Below are positions 10,248 through 21,660 of a stretch of DNA of 64,000 nucleotides, piece by piece. The notes under the pieces were generated by a model. The model was not told the DNA's origin. It made no database searches and saw only the letters and a program-made list of their open reading frames with translations. Source of the DNA: Adiantum capillus-veneris. Lineage: Eukaryota > Streptophyta > Polypodiopsida > Polypodiales > Pteridaceae. The position numbers and the translations under genes are program-made. Every line of letters starts with the position of its first letter. The stretch's first letter is position 1. The DNA lies in contig CM043961.1 in NCBI GenBank assembly GCA_014529385.2, positions 17,836,478 through 17,900,477 on the forward strand, read 5' to 3'.

Positions 10248-11386
10248 TGAGGCAAGCTTTTCCATGCATGGGAACCCCCCATATATTTTTTTGTCCTTTT
10301 ACCAAAAAAATATTTCCTATTATATAAGTTACTTTTGATTTTTCTTCCCTTTTTCACAAACGTTTTAGCCTTTATTAAATAAATAAGAGTTATGCTAATC
10401 AATCACGATTTAGCATAAATAAGTAAGCTTTCCTTGTTGATCTCTCTTTTGACCTTAAGCATTAAATATATATATTCTAAATTACATTATATATATTTAG
10501 TATTTTCTAATATATGTTTTCGTATATATATATTATTCCACCCTACCAAATATTTTATTCACTAGTTTTCATTTTCAAATCTCAACCCCACTTTCAAATT
10601 TCAATAATACCTACATCTAAATTATTGCCAATCTTTTAAACACTCTAGGTCATGTTTTCATACACATGAAGGAGCTTACACTTGAAGGAAAGAGAGAAGT
10701 CCACTCAAAGGGGACCACCAATTAAAGACCTTTGCAGCCACAAATAATACATTATTTGGCTGAATTTTTGTATAGAGAAGAATCCCGAATCCGAAGAAGT
10801 GTTCAACATGAAAGTTGTAGCTCGTGAGCTCAACTTTAAGCTCAATTTTTTTCAAAATTTTTGGAGTTATGAACGTGGAGCTATGATTTTTGTGGTGGAC
10901 CCCAGTTTTCTCGTGTAATGGTGACACAGGCCATCCCCAGTTTTCTTCCCTCTAGAATGGCTATGGTTCTACAAGTCTTCAAGCATGATTACAAGAGACA
11001 AGGCTCTTTTAATGAAGTCTTGGCAAGTCTAGAGTGATTCTATCACCATTTTTGGAGGATCCATCCTCATCAACAACTATCCACCTTCGACAACCTCTCT
11101 TGTAAATTTCTTACCTCTCTCTTCTCTCCCTAATAAGCTTATGTCTAGCCAAAGCTAGACTATTGTAAATATCTCTTATCCTCTACATCCTACCCACATT
11201 CTCTCTTCTTCTCTCTCTATTGACTCTGGTATTTTAAATAATGAAAAGACAAGATGGGAGCCACAGTCACATGAATCCCATTTTCTTAATGACCAGAGTG
11301 GGACACTCACCTCAATTAGAAATATTGCTAAATCCTCCCCTCCTTCCCTATATAAGGAGGCCATGAGAGCTCACTAGGGGGGGGAG

Positions 11387-11429
<43 letters not shown>

Positions 11430-12205
11430 TCCATACACACTCTTGTGCTACATGCTTGTAGCATGAACCCTAATCACATAATCACAACACCATCACCATG
11501 CACAAAAGATGAGCACCACACCTCCACACCACTTGTAATTAAGAGTTGAAGGCACAATTTCAAGAAGAAGAAGGGTGGACACACTCATGATATTCCTCGC
11601 CATCAACTCCCATCTCTCCATTATGCCTCCTACGATCTTGTTCCCTTCTCATCTTCTTGCCATACGCTACCTATTGTATTCATCTTTTGCAAACAATCAA
11701 CACACTCCATCTTGGTGCCATACCTTGTGTCACTTTGGATACATCTCATTGTGAGTATGGTATATGCTTGTTCCTTGACATTTTTTTTTGCTTATGTTAA
11801 GGTGTGCGGATTCGCCACCATACACACACACACTCTCTCCCTCTCATATTCCTATCATCTTGCTACTTCCATCTTGAGGTGTGCGGATTCGCCACCTCTT
11901 GTATGAGAAGTGAGCATACTTGCATGTTTCCCTGACCTCATTATCTTCCTTACTACATGCACGAGTAGCAAGCCCATTCTCACTCACTCACCACTCCTCT
12001 CACCTTATTCTCCGACCACCCCATTCTACATTTGGGCGTGGATCTTGAAATTGTTTTCCATGGAAAGTTTCATTGTGTATATGTATGCGTCTTAGCCACA
12101 TATCTTGCTAGGTGGTGCCCCTATTGTGTACCTCCCATGATGAGGCCATTGTGCATAGTCTTGGTGTAGAGGCCACCGGGTCTATTTTTTCACTTCCACC
12201 TCTCA
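10248..12205 (+). repeat. 5' LTR of element 3
   Basis: A 1958-bp LTR with TG...CA ends. A TATA box (TATATAAG) at 11349-11356 is followed about 30 bp later by the run of G and the (AC)n tract at 11389-11426, so R probably begins near there. About 705 bp (roughly 10346-11050) are absent from the 3' LTR. No credible gene lies inside; short frames are by chance. Confidence 0.9.
11349..11356 (+). promoter_or_regulatory. TATA box of the element 3 LTR promoter
   Basis: TATATAAG preceded by a C-rich stretch, conserved at 19286-19293 in the other LTR. It is in the position expected for the U3 promoter, upstream of the long leader that leads to gag. Confidence 0.65.
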
Positions 12206-12225
12206 TTTGGTGCCCCCACTGAGGA
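12206..12225 (+). promoter_or_regulatory. Primer-binding site candidate of element 3
   Basis: Directly after the LTR CTCTCA end the sequence is TTTGGTGCCCCCACTGAGG. TGGTGCC fits the general form of a tRNA 3'-end complement. I cannot say which tRNA. It clearly differs from the tRNA-Asp-like sites of elements 1 and 2. Confidence 0.5.
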
Positions 12226-12274
12226 GGGCTCTTGAAACCTTCAGTTTACAAGGCTGACATGTTTACTTCTCTTC

Positions 12275-13505
12275 ATGGACAAGTGGCTTCTGGAATTCTC
12301 TAATTGGACCACTGAAGAGGAGGAGCTTCAAGAAGGTTTGACTCAAGTCATCAAGACACTCTTGCCAGGGTGTTGTATTTTTAGCATAGAAGAGGTGGTA
12401 AGATCCTCTTTCCCTACTCAAATTGTTTACATTTCTCATCATCCCCGCAAGCGTAAAAGCAACGCACAAGCTGCATCATGCTCACATTGTAGCCAAAAAC
12501 CGCACCTTCGACATGAGTGCAACCCAAAGTGGAGAAAAGACCATCATTTTCTCCCTCGATATCCGCACAAGTGTTCTCACATCAGTAGGCTTTCAAGTAG
12601 CACCAGGCTTCTCTACATCTATGTCCCCATCTTTGCCACCTATTCCACCTACGCTCACAGCAAGCCTTCACAACTTGAGGAAGCTACTACGAATGTGTGG
12701 TCCCTCCCTCTCCCTTGCACCAAAAGATTCAAGGGCTTTCCAGCGCCGACAATCACCCCGCCTCCAAAACAAAAGGGTAAATCCTCCAAAGTCTTTCTAT
12801 ACCTCACTCTCATCTCATGAGCCAAGAACTAGAAACAGCAGCATGGATTCTACGTCATCTACTGAGTGAAGTGGCGGAGCTTGTCATCAACGAGGTCTTT
12901 GACACAGGGTTTGCTTGGCAGAAAGACAAGATCCTCCACCTTCAAGGAGTGTTGCTTGTGAATCAAGGCTATGATGACGACTTTACAGCTTGCTATGTAT
13001 CCATCCAACTTGGATTAATACAAGTGGTAAGACTCACCACCTACCTCATCACACCTGTGTATACACTAGATGGCACTCTATCTTGCAGGAAAGTGAAGTT
13101 GCTCAAAGAGAGAGAGTTCAATCTTTTCCAAGAGCTTGCTAGAGGGGCAGTCCTAGAGCTAGAAGACGAAGACAACCTTGTCCTGTGGTACTATAAATTT
13201 GACCTCGACTACCAAGAGCTCTACACCTCCGACTATAACGTTCCACCACAAAGGAGAGAGCCTTTCCAAATTATCATGTGATGGACCCAGCACATCAACC
13301 TTTTGCAAGGAACCAAACTTATGCACCACAAAGAATTCAATCAATCAAAGTAATCTTGGACCGCAAGATGTTTTATCAGCAGATCATTACAACCATGTTT
13401 GGTAGAGAACGACTGCAAGAGATAAACACCTCTTCTCTACCCTTTATCCTCCCTATGATTAATCATGAAGTGTCTTTTGATGTAGTTATTTTCATCCTTG
13501 TATAG
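12275..13505 (+). pseudogene. Pre-gag ORF region of element 3
   Basis: Between PBS and gag there are overlapping open stretches at 12275-12820, 12817-13281 and 13278-13505. The middle one (154 codons) looks most protein-like: an amphipathic start with WILRHLLSEVAELVINEVFD, then a hydrophobic and acidic C-terminal half. None has a domain I recognise. An additional ORF ahead of gag is a known feature of Ogre-type Tat elements, and the position fits. By inference these are decayed pieces of such an ORF1; they could also be untranslated leader. Confidence 0.4.
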
Positions 13506-13601
13506 TATGTTTTCCATCTACCGAGCACCCATGTATTGAATCTCTATTTATTAAATTAAAAAAAAAGATTTCTAAGTCGATTTAATTTTCTCACTCTCAC
13601 A

Positions 13602-15767
13602 ATGGCAAGTGTAGAATTTCCAACCTTTATTGGTAAGGTGGGTGAGGATGCTGCAGACTTTCTAGACAACTTGGAAATAGCATGTGTCATCTCTACGAGT
13701 GATGATGATGCTTCGCGCTTGCGCATCTTCCCACTTCTAATGAAGGTGGAGGCAAGATCATGGTACAATGCCTTGGCACAAGCAACCAAGGAACGGTGGG
13801 ACTTATTAAGAGCAGCCTTTGTCAAGCATTTTGGAGAGGGAAAAACATCAGAGAAGCTATGGCAATTGTTGACATAATTCAAGCAGGACAGTATGCTAGA
13901 ATACGCATCATATGAGTCAAAGTTTGTAGATTTATGGGGGCGATGGTTTGCATCGCTAAGAGAGGATGAGGGGGCACCCGATTTCCTAAAGAAGGATCGA
14001 TTTGTGGCTCGGTTATGTCCAACTCTTAAAGAGAAGGTGAAGGGAAGGTTTCCTGCTACGTATGAGCTAGCAGTTGAAGTGGCCCGCCTTAAAGACAAGA
14101 AGTTGCGCCTACACGACAGGAATATCGATGAAGAGGAAGCTGTTAGGACCCGACCACCTCTAGCACCACCTACAACAGCCGCCCAGAGGATTCAACCACA
14201 AGAACCAATTGAAGATCAGCAAGACCTGCTCAACCGAATCACCAATCAACTTGAGAATCTCTCAGTCCATTTGATACAACAAGGGCATGCACACAATCGC
14301 AACCAAGAGCAAGGGAGAGGACAACGAAGGCAAAACCAAGAATACCACTGCTACAATTGTGGGGAGGATGGTCATGGCATGTACTACTGTCCACACCCAA
14401 GGAGGCAGAATTTCAACAAAGGAGCCAGGCAAAACCAGGTTTCACCACCGAGAGCAAGACCACCACCACCGAGGGCACCACAACAAGCACCACCTGTGCA
14501 AATCCTACAACCACCCATTCAACCACATCCACCACCACCACAACCTCTCATTCCACCCTTACCCCCACCACCAGTTGGCAATCAAACAGTAAGTGTCATC
14601 AGTCTTGAAGGTAAGGGAAAGGAGAAAGTGGAGGAGGATATCAAGGGAGTGGCAAAAGGTAAGACCAAGTTTAAAGGAGTAGATGCCATGGGGGTAAAGC
14701 GTGCTAGGCATGGTGAATCTTCCCAAAATGAAGAAAATATGAAGACTAAAGGGGAATCTAGCAAAAAGCCGTCCAAGTCACGAAGTAAAATTGACATTGT
14801 AGATTTCTCTTTGGGTGAATGTTCTAAACCATATGATTTGGTTCAAGATGTTTCTGTGCAGGGCCCAAAAATCACATGGCCCCAGTTACTCCACCTAGCA
14901 CCTAGGGTGAGGAGACAATGGACAAGTATGGTTAACACTAGACGACCAAAGCCACAGATAGCTGGTGCTATCTCTGGGAGGAATCTAAATGACATATTAC
15001 CAGTGATGGATGCTTACATCAAAGGGCAACATATCTCCAATATCTACATCGATGGTGGCGCACAAATATGCGTCATGAGTGAAAAAATGATGCACCGTTT
15101 GGGATTAGAGGTGAGTCGGCCGGCACCATGCCAAGCCAAAATGGCAAATAATTTAAAAGTTCAATGTGTTGGTGTCATAAATGCAGTTAGGATAAAGGCA
15201 TTCAACACCGAGGTAGATGTGGACATCTTTGTCATGCCACACAAAGGGGAGGGCTATCCTATCATTCTAGGGAGGCCTTGGCTTATGGCTATGAGAGCTA
15301 AGAAGGACTGGGACACCGGCATAATCCAGATGAAGGATGCAAAAGGGAGGCCAATACTTTACGACATGAAGATAGGTCAACAATGCGACATGGATCTAGA
15401 AACCTCCGAGGATGAGTTTTCTAGTGGTGACTCTTCAACCACTTCAGAGGAGGAGTCAACAGTGAGTGAAGAAAGTGACAGTAGCATTGAGGTAATGGGG
15501 ATCATTCTCAAGGACCCTAAGAAGATGGAGCAACCTGATGCCTCATCATCAAACCAAGGGGAGACACCAGGTATACAACCTCTGGTAGAAGCAAGTAAGC
15601 TACATCAAATGCTCTCTAGTGAGTTGTGTGGGAAGGAGCGTGAAGATTATATTTTGATGCCAAGTAATTTTACCACATTGTTCATTGATGAAGATGATAA
15701 AATCACTGGCATCACAGTAGTTCAATATCACATTAAGCTCAAGGAGGGAAGTAAACCTGTAGTGTAG
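13602..15767 (+). pseudogene. Gag-protease of element 3
   Basis: One frame broken only by TAA at 13875-13877 and ended by TAG at 15765-15767. The N-terminal part is the retrotransposon gag domain (ARSWYNALAQATKERWDLLRAAF, KHFGEG). A CX2CX4HX4C knuckle (CYNCGEDGHGMYYC) lies at about 14350-14390, then a proline-rich stretch and a basic region. The aspartic protease follows, with IDGGAQICVM at about 15050 (DGGA where DSGA or DTGA is usual) and IILGRPWLMAM near 15265. The frame continues straight into RT beyond the final TAG, so gag-pol was one polyprotein. Confidence 0.85.
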
Positions 15768-17313
15768 AAGCTCAAGCGGCTAGGAGTAATTCAACAAGAC
15801 GCCCTACTCAAAGAGGTGAGGAAATTGCTAGAAGCCGGTTTTATCTATCCTGTTGAAGACTCAGAGTGGGTTTCTCCAGTGGTAGTCACACCAAAGAAGA
15901 ATGGTAAGTGGAGGGTTTGTGTTGATTACAAGCCTCTTAATGCGGCCACAAAGAGGGACCATTTTCCTCTTCCTTTTCAAAACGAAATACTCAATGAGGT
16001 AGCAGGACATGAATGCTACACGGTATGTGATGGCTACTCAGGCTACTTCCAAATTAGTATCACTAAAGAAGATCAAAAGAAGACAACCTTCATCACACCA
16101 CGGGGATGTTTTGCTTACATGCAGAGTTATGCCTTTTGGTCTCACTAATGCTCCAGCCACTTTTCAGCGATATGTGACATTTGTTTTTCAACCATTCTTT
16201 GGAAAATCAATCCGTGTTTTTATTGATGACTTTTGTATCTATAGCTCTCACTCTCTTCATTTGGAGAAAGTTTATGAAGGTCTAGCTAGGCTACAAGATT
16301 TGGGTGGCCAACTCAATGTGGAAAAATGCCACATTGGTGAAAGCAAGGTTACTCTTCTTGGCCATGTGATCTCGGCCAAAGGCATTGAAGCTGACCCAAG
16401 CAAGGTTCAAGCCTTGGTGGCTTTGACCTCTCCCACCACAACAAAGCAATTGATCTCTTTTCTTCAAAAGGTGAGGTATTTAAGTAGGTTCATTCACTTG
16501 CTCTCCCAAGTGGTTCTCCCTTTACCACAAGCTACCCACCAAGAGATCTTCACTTGGAGTGAAGAAAATGAACAACAATTCAATGAGGTAAAAAAAATTC
16601 TAGCTTCACTTCCCACCATAGCACCTCCAAAGTGGGACGAGCCATTTTATGTAAACCCTAGTGTGGGAAATGACACACTTGGGGCTGTATTGATGCAAAA
16701 GGATCCTCAAACTTCTTTCATGTGTCCTATCTACTTCTCTAGTCGAATGATAACTGCATCAGAAAAGGGATACACGGCAGTGGAGCACATGGTGCTTGCA
16801 TCAATGTTTGCTACCACCAAATTTCGCTCTTATTTATTGTCTAGACCATTCATAATCTTAACAATGGAAGAAGTATTTCCTTATGTAATGCAGCACATGG
16901 ATGTTTCTTCTAGGATTTCCAAATGGCTCACAAGGCTAGAAGAGTTTGACTACACAATGCAAGTGGAGAACTCCACAAGGGCCAGTCTAGGAGGTATTCT
17001 CACTCATCGCCACTATGAAAAGAAGCTAAAGATAAAGCCAAATGATCAAGAGATTACACCTGTGCTTGAAGTCCCTAAGGTAGAGGAGGCTCACTCTCTT
17101 TTCTTTGATGGAGCCTACAAGAAGAAAGTGGACAAAGCTGCTGCAGGCATTGTCATCTTCAAAGAGCAAGGGGATAAGGTTTTCTCCATTGGGAATCTCT
17201 TGGATTCTCACTCTAACAATGAGGCAATATATGCAGCCTTAACTCTTGGGTTAGAGTGGTGTGTGACACAGGGCATTCAACGGTTAAATGTATTTGGGTT
17301 GCCATGCTTTTAA
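15768..17313 (+). pseudogene. Reverse transcriptase, RNase H and second RNase H of element 3
   Basis: RT begins in the gag frame (WVSPVVVTPKKNG, CVDYKPLNAATKRD). It shifts frame near 16120, then continues with VMPFGLTNAPATFQRYV and the catalytic FIDD (aspartates at 16225-16230). The Gypsy RNase H follows. A second RNase H-like domain starts at SLFFDGAYKKK (aspartate codon 17107-17109) and includes AAAGIVIF and NNEAIYAALTLGLEW. It shifts back to the original frame near 17300. The second domain is the acquired archaeal-type RNase H known from Tat elements. The two shifts compensate each other, which fits two separate single-base indels. Confidence 0.85.
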
Positions 17314-18860
17314 TAAAACAAATACAAGGAACTTGGGATTGTAAAAATCATAGCTTGCTAGGCCATTTGCGCAAGGTTAAGGAACTTTTAGGGAATCAAG
17401 TTGTACAATTACATAATGTCCCTCGAGCAAAAAATCAAGAAGCAGATGCTCTAGCTAGAGAGAAGCTGCAAGATGTTTTAGTGGTGGGTGCTATCAAGTT
17501 GAAGCTGCCTCTCTTCCAAGGTAGCGATGCTATGGCTGACATCATGAGTTTCTTGGACACAGGAGAGTGTCCTAAAGATCTTACTAAGGGCCAAAAGTAG
17601 TGGCTTGTGTGCAAGGCAACAAAATACCGCCTTATCAATGACGACCTCTATTGCAAGGGTAAGGATCAAATTCTTAGGCGTGTACCTCTCTCTAGAGAGA
17701 TCACTGAAATCATTTCAAGTTGCCATGATGGTGTTTGCGGAGGAAACTTTGCACTTGACATCACTAGTAGAAAGATTCTACAAGCCGGGTTTGTATGGCC
17801 TAGTCTACATAGGGATGTGCATCATTGGTGTAAAACATGCAAGGAATGTCAAAAGGCAAGCGATAGGAGGCTCACATATGAGCCACAGACTCCTATAATC
17901 TCATATGGACCATTTGAGAAATGGGGAATTGATGCTATTGGGCCTTTGCCAAGGAGCCAATCAGGTAAATTGTATATCATCATGGGTGTGGACTACATGA
18001 CCAGGTGGGTTGAAGCAGTTGCCACCACCCGGATTACAGCTAAGGAAGTGGCTAAGTTTGTATTTGAAAACATCTATTGCCGTTTTGGCACTCCTCTTGA
18101 AATAATTTCTGACAGGGGACCAGGTTTTAGAGGAGACCTTGTAGGAGAGCTGATGGAGAAGCTGGGTATCTCACGACGACACTCAACTCCCTACTACCCA
18201 CAATGCAATGGTTTGGTGGAAAAGGTAAATGGTATGATCTGCAAGATTATCACTAAACATGTAAACAATCACAAAAGTGATTGGGACAAGCATCTTATGG
18301 CTGCACTTTGGGCTTATTGCACTTCATTTCGCACATCCCTTGGGTTCACACCATATCACTTGGTGTATGGTAAGGAAGCCATTTTACCCATTGAAGTACA
18401 ATTGGCTAGTCTCAAGGTGCTAGCTGGGCAGGTGGAACGTCCTAATGCTCATCTCCACAACCACATTCTTGATCTAGAGAGGCTTCAACTAGACAGAGAA
18501 GATGCTATCAACTATTATGTAGCACAGGCAGAGCAACGTCGACTTACCTTCAACAAGGGACTTAGAGAAAAAGGTCTCAAGAAAGGTATGTTGGTCCTAT
18601 GGTATGATAACAGGTTTGACACTAGGAAGGATAAAAAGTTTTCACCCATATGGGAGGGGCCATTTCTCATTAGAAAGCGCTACGCCAATGACAGTTACCG
18701 ATTGATGGATGGAGATGGTAGGCTCCACAAAACACATGTCAATGGATGGAGGTTGAAGCAGTACTTTTTGAGGTTTGATCAAGCACCTATGATGGAAATC
18801 CCTGAGGAGGGAGACTCCACCTCAATTGAAGAAGAATCAAGTACAGAGCTAGAGGCATGA
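17314..18860 (+). pseudogene. End of second RNase H and integrase of element 3
   Basis: The first part (LLIKQIQG, ARNKQEADALA-like AKNQEADALAR) completes the second RNase H, then a TAG at 17598-17600 interrupts the frame. The integrase follows with a zinc-binding HHCC region (HHWCKTCKECQ) and the catalytic triad. Its aspartates are at 17931-17933 (WGIDAIGP) and 18111-18113 (ISDRGPGF), and its glutamate at 18219-18221 (NGLVEKVNG), giving exactly 35 residues in the D35E spacing. The C terminus has WEGPFLIRKRY and an acidic tail; there is no chromodomain. It would insert element cDNA in the nucleus. Confidence 0.88.
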
Positions 18861-18872
18861 ACACCTCTAGCC

Positions 18873-18884
18873 TTAGGGGGAGGG
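18873..18884 (+). promoter_or_regulatory. Polypurine tract of element 3
   Basis: The AGGGGGAGGG run ends four bases before the 3' LTR, where plus-strand DNA priming is expected. Confidence 0.75.
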
Positions 18885-18888
18885 CTAA

Positions 18889-20139
18889 TGAGGCAAGCTT
18901 TTCCATGCATGGGAACCCCCCATATATTCTTTTGCCCTTTTACCAAAAAAAATATTTCCTATTATATAAGTTACTTTTGATTTTTCTTTTGGAGGATCCA
19001 TCCTCATCAACAACTATCCACCTTCGACAACCTCTCTTGTAAATTTCTTACCTCTCTCTTCTCTCCCTAATAAGCTTATGTCTAGCCAAAGCTAAACTAT
19101 TGTAAATATCTCCTATCCTCTACATCCTACCCAAATTCTCTCTTCTTCTCTCTCTATTGACTCTGGTATTTTAAATAATGAAAAGACAATATGGGAGCCA
19201 CAGTCACATGCACCCCATTTTCCTAGTGACCAGAGTGGGACACTCACCTCAATTACAAATATTGTTAAATCCTCCCCTCCTTCCCTATATAAGGAGGCCA
19301 TGAGAGCTCACTAGGGGGGGAGATACACACACACACACAAACCTATCCATACACACTCTTGTGCTACATGCTTGTAGCATGAACCCTAATCACATAATCA
19401 CAACACCATCACCATCACCATCACCATCACCATGCACAAAATATGAGCACCACACCTCCACACCACTTGTAATTAAGGGTTGAAGGCACAATTTCAAGAA
19501 GAAGAAGGGTGGACACACTCATGATATTCCTCGCCATCAACTCCCATCTCTCCATTATGCCTCCTACGATCTTGTTCCCTTCTCATCTTCTTGCCATACG
19601 CTACCTATTGTATTCATCTTTTGCAAACAATCAACACACTCCATCTTGGTTCCATACCTTGTGTCACTTTGGATACATCTCATTGTGAGTATGGTATATG
19701 CTTGTTCCTTGACATTTTTTTTTGCTTATGTTAAGGTGTGCAGATTTGCCACCATACACACACACTCTCTCTCCCTCTCATATTCCTATCATCTTGCTAC
19801 TTCCATCTTGAGGTGTGCGGATTCACCACCTCTTGTATGAGAAGTGATCATACTTGCATGTTTCCCTGACCTCATTATCTTCCTTACTACATGCACGAGT
19901 AGCAAGTCCATTCTCACTCACTCACCACTCCTCTCACCTTATTCTCCGACCACCCCATTCTACATTTGGGCGTGGATCTTGAAATTGTTTTCCATGAAAA
20001 GTTTCATTGTGTATATGTATGCATCCTAGCCGCATATCTTGCTAGGTGGTGCCCCTATTGTGTACCTCCCATGATGAGGCCATTGTGCATAGTCTTGGTG
20101 TAGAGGCCACCGGGTCTATTTTTTCACTTCCACCTCTCA
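18889..20139 (+). repeat. 3' LTR of element 3 (internally deleted)
   Basis: A 1251-bp LTR with the same ends as the 5' LTR. It lacks about 705 bp after position 18985; both breakpoints carry a short run of ATTTTT, which points to deletion between short direct repeats. The CA repeat is shorter than in the 5' LTR, while a CACCAT triplet-type repeat near 19405-19433 is longer. The TATA box is kept at 19286-19293. Confidence 0.9.
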
Positions 20140-21660
20140 GTGGCACAATTGATGGTTGTTCTTGCTTAGCCAGAATGGTCTCTGGTCTACGCTCTTGATT
20201 GGCTATGAACATCAGAGTGTCCTCATTCAATGAATAGAGTTTTCTCATAGGTTCTTTCCCTAGCCTAGATTTTGATACCTCAGCTCTTTGTGAAGCCCTT
20301 GATACAACCCGATTTTGAAATAATGGATGATTTGGTAATGGCATTTGTTTTTCTATTTGATGTCCAAATAGTATCCCCCTTGTGTAGGTTTGATTATAGT
20401 AGCACTCACTCATCTCATGATTGGTCCATTTTTGCTCAATGGCGCACCATTTTATTCGTTGTGCTACTTGCGCTGCTAGCTCATCTAGGTTGGTCGTTAA
20501 TTGAGACATAACCACTTGCCTTGTGTCGGTTTCACTAGATGCTAAAGGAGCATTATCCATAGTGATCTTTGTATCACCAATTTCCTCGCCAATATAGGCT
20601 TTACAATTGTCAACTAGATATAACGCTTCTCTCGTGACTTGTTCAAAGGAAGTACATCCTTTTAAGTGCAAATCTTTCTTGAGAGTTTCATTTTTCAAAC
20701 CCTCTATGAAGAGAATCGATAATCTTTCATCATGTGGTAACTCGCGTTCTGGACATCTCTCTATATATTGTTTGAAGCGTAGCGATGCTTCCTTCATTCT
20801 CTCATCTTTTTTTACTTGAATGCATAGATTTGGGACACTGTGTTATGCTTGATTCCCCTTTTAGAGAACTCCATAACAAATTCTTGCAACAGTTGTTCAA
20901 CGTTTGAGAAGGCATTTTTGTCCAATGATTGGAACCAATTCAATGCTATCCCTTCCAAGGTTAAGCCAAATCCCTCATACTCTGTATGAAAATAAAATAC
21001 TTGTTCGGCTCTTAACACTTGTTTGAACAAGGATGCGTGTACGTATGGATCCCTTAATCCATCATACTTCGTCTTGACACATTTGGCCAATTGATATGGT
21101 CTCATCGGTTTTGGTTCAACCATGTCTCTTAGCGTGTTGGGGTCTCTCACAAAGACATCCCTCGTTCCTTCTTCTCGTCTTGGGAAAAATCCTGGTGGAA
21201 TCCCCTTTGATATGCGCTCTAGTATCATTTTTAGCTGAAAGTAAGTAGGAATCGGAGTACCCTTGTATATGTATCTCTCTAAGTCAATTGGATCAACAAG
21301 TTTATACTCTCTTGCATACTTATCTACCATTAAAACTTGCACTCCCTGGTCATCTGTGTATGTGAAGGCATAGAGGTTCTTGTAGTCTATCAACTCTTCA
21401 ATGATGGAGTTTAAACATCTATAGAAGTTGTTTTGATCCCCAATAGGTAACCTATAAAGGCCATCATAAGTGTAATTCGTTAGAAAACTCATGGCTTCAT
21501 TGGTTTTAATGAACCTCACGTTGGGTTTGTTGATTAGAGGATGCTTCTCCTCTAAGTCTCCAGCAATTTCAGCTTTTGCTCTTCCAAACTCCCGCATTTT
21601 AGTTAATTGGTTTGGCTTCCAATGAGCTACATGATCACTAGACAAATATCCATGAGCCAT
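20140..21660 (-). pseudogene. Gag N-terminal and capsid part of element 2
   Basis: The frame from ATG 21660 to about 20812 has the same unusual N-terminal region as the element 1 gag (NNFYRCLNSIIEELIDYKNL, AFTYTDDQG). The gag core follows with HASLFKQVLRAEQ, LTLEGIALNWFQSLD and EFSKRGIKHNTVSQIYAFK. After a frameshift near 20805 in an A-rich run it continues with EASLRFKQYIERCPERELP and a linker, and reaches the element 3 insertion at 20140. The rest of the protein resumes at 10247. Identity to element 1 is obvious but moderate, so the two are different families or subfamilies. Confidence 0.85.

Larger units (their letters stand above)
10248..20139 (+). mobile_element. Tat-like Gypsy LTR retrotransposon, element 3 (complete, nested)
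   Basis: A full-length plus-strand element with both LTRs (10248-12205 and 18889-20139, each TGAGGC...CTCTCA). It is flanked by a 4-bp target duplication GTGG (10244-10247 and 20140-20143). The order is LTR, PBS-like site, pre-gag ORFs, gag-protease, RT-RNase H-second RNase H, integrase, polypurine tract, LTR. The extra (archaeal-type) RNase H after the normal one is the hallmark of the Tat/Ogre/Retand group. About 22 substitutions over about 1150 aligned LTR bases (counted by eye, roughly 2%) suggest a recent insertion. Three in-frame stops and two frameshifts disable pol. Confidence 0.92.

Noticed and set aside
11176-12095. Short frames repeated at 19113-20029
   Set aside because: They lie in U3/R/U5 of the two LTRs and are repeated only because the LTRs are. 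No protein signature.
13556-14098. 180-codon minus-strand frame
   Set aside because: Antisense of the gag of element 3.
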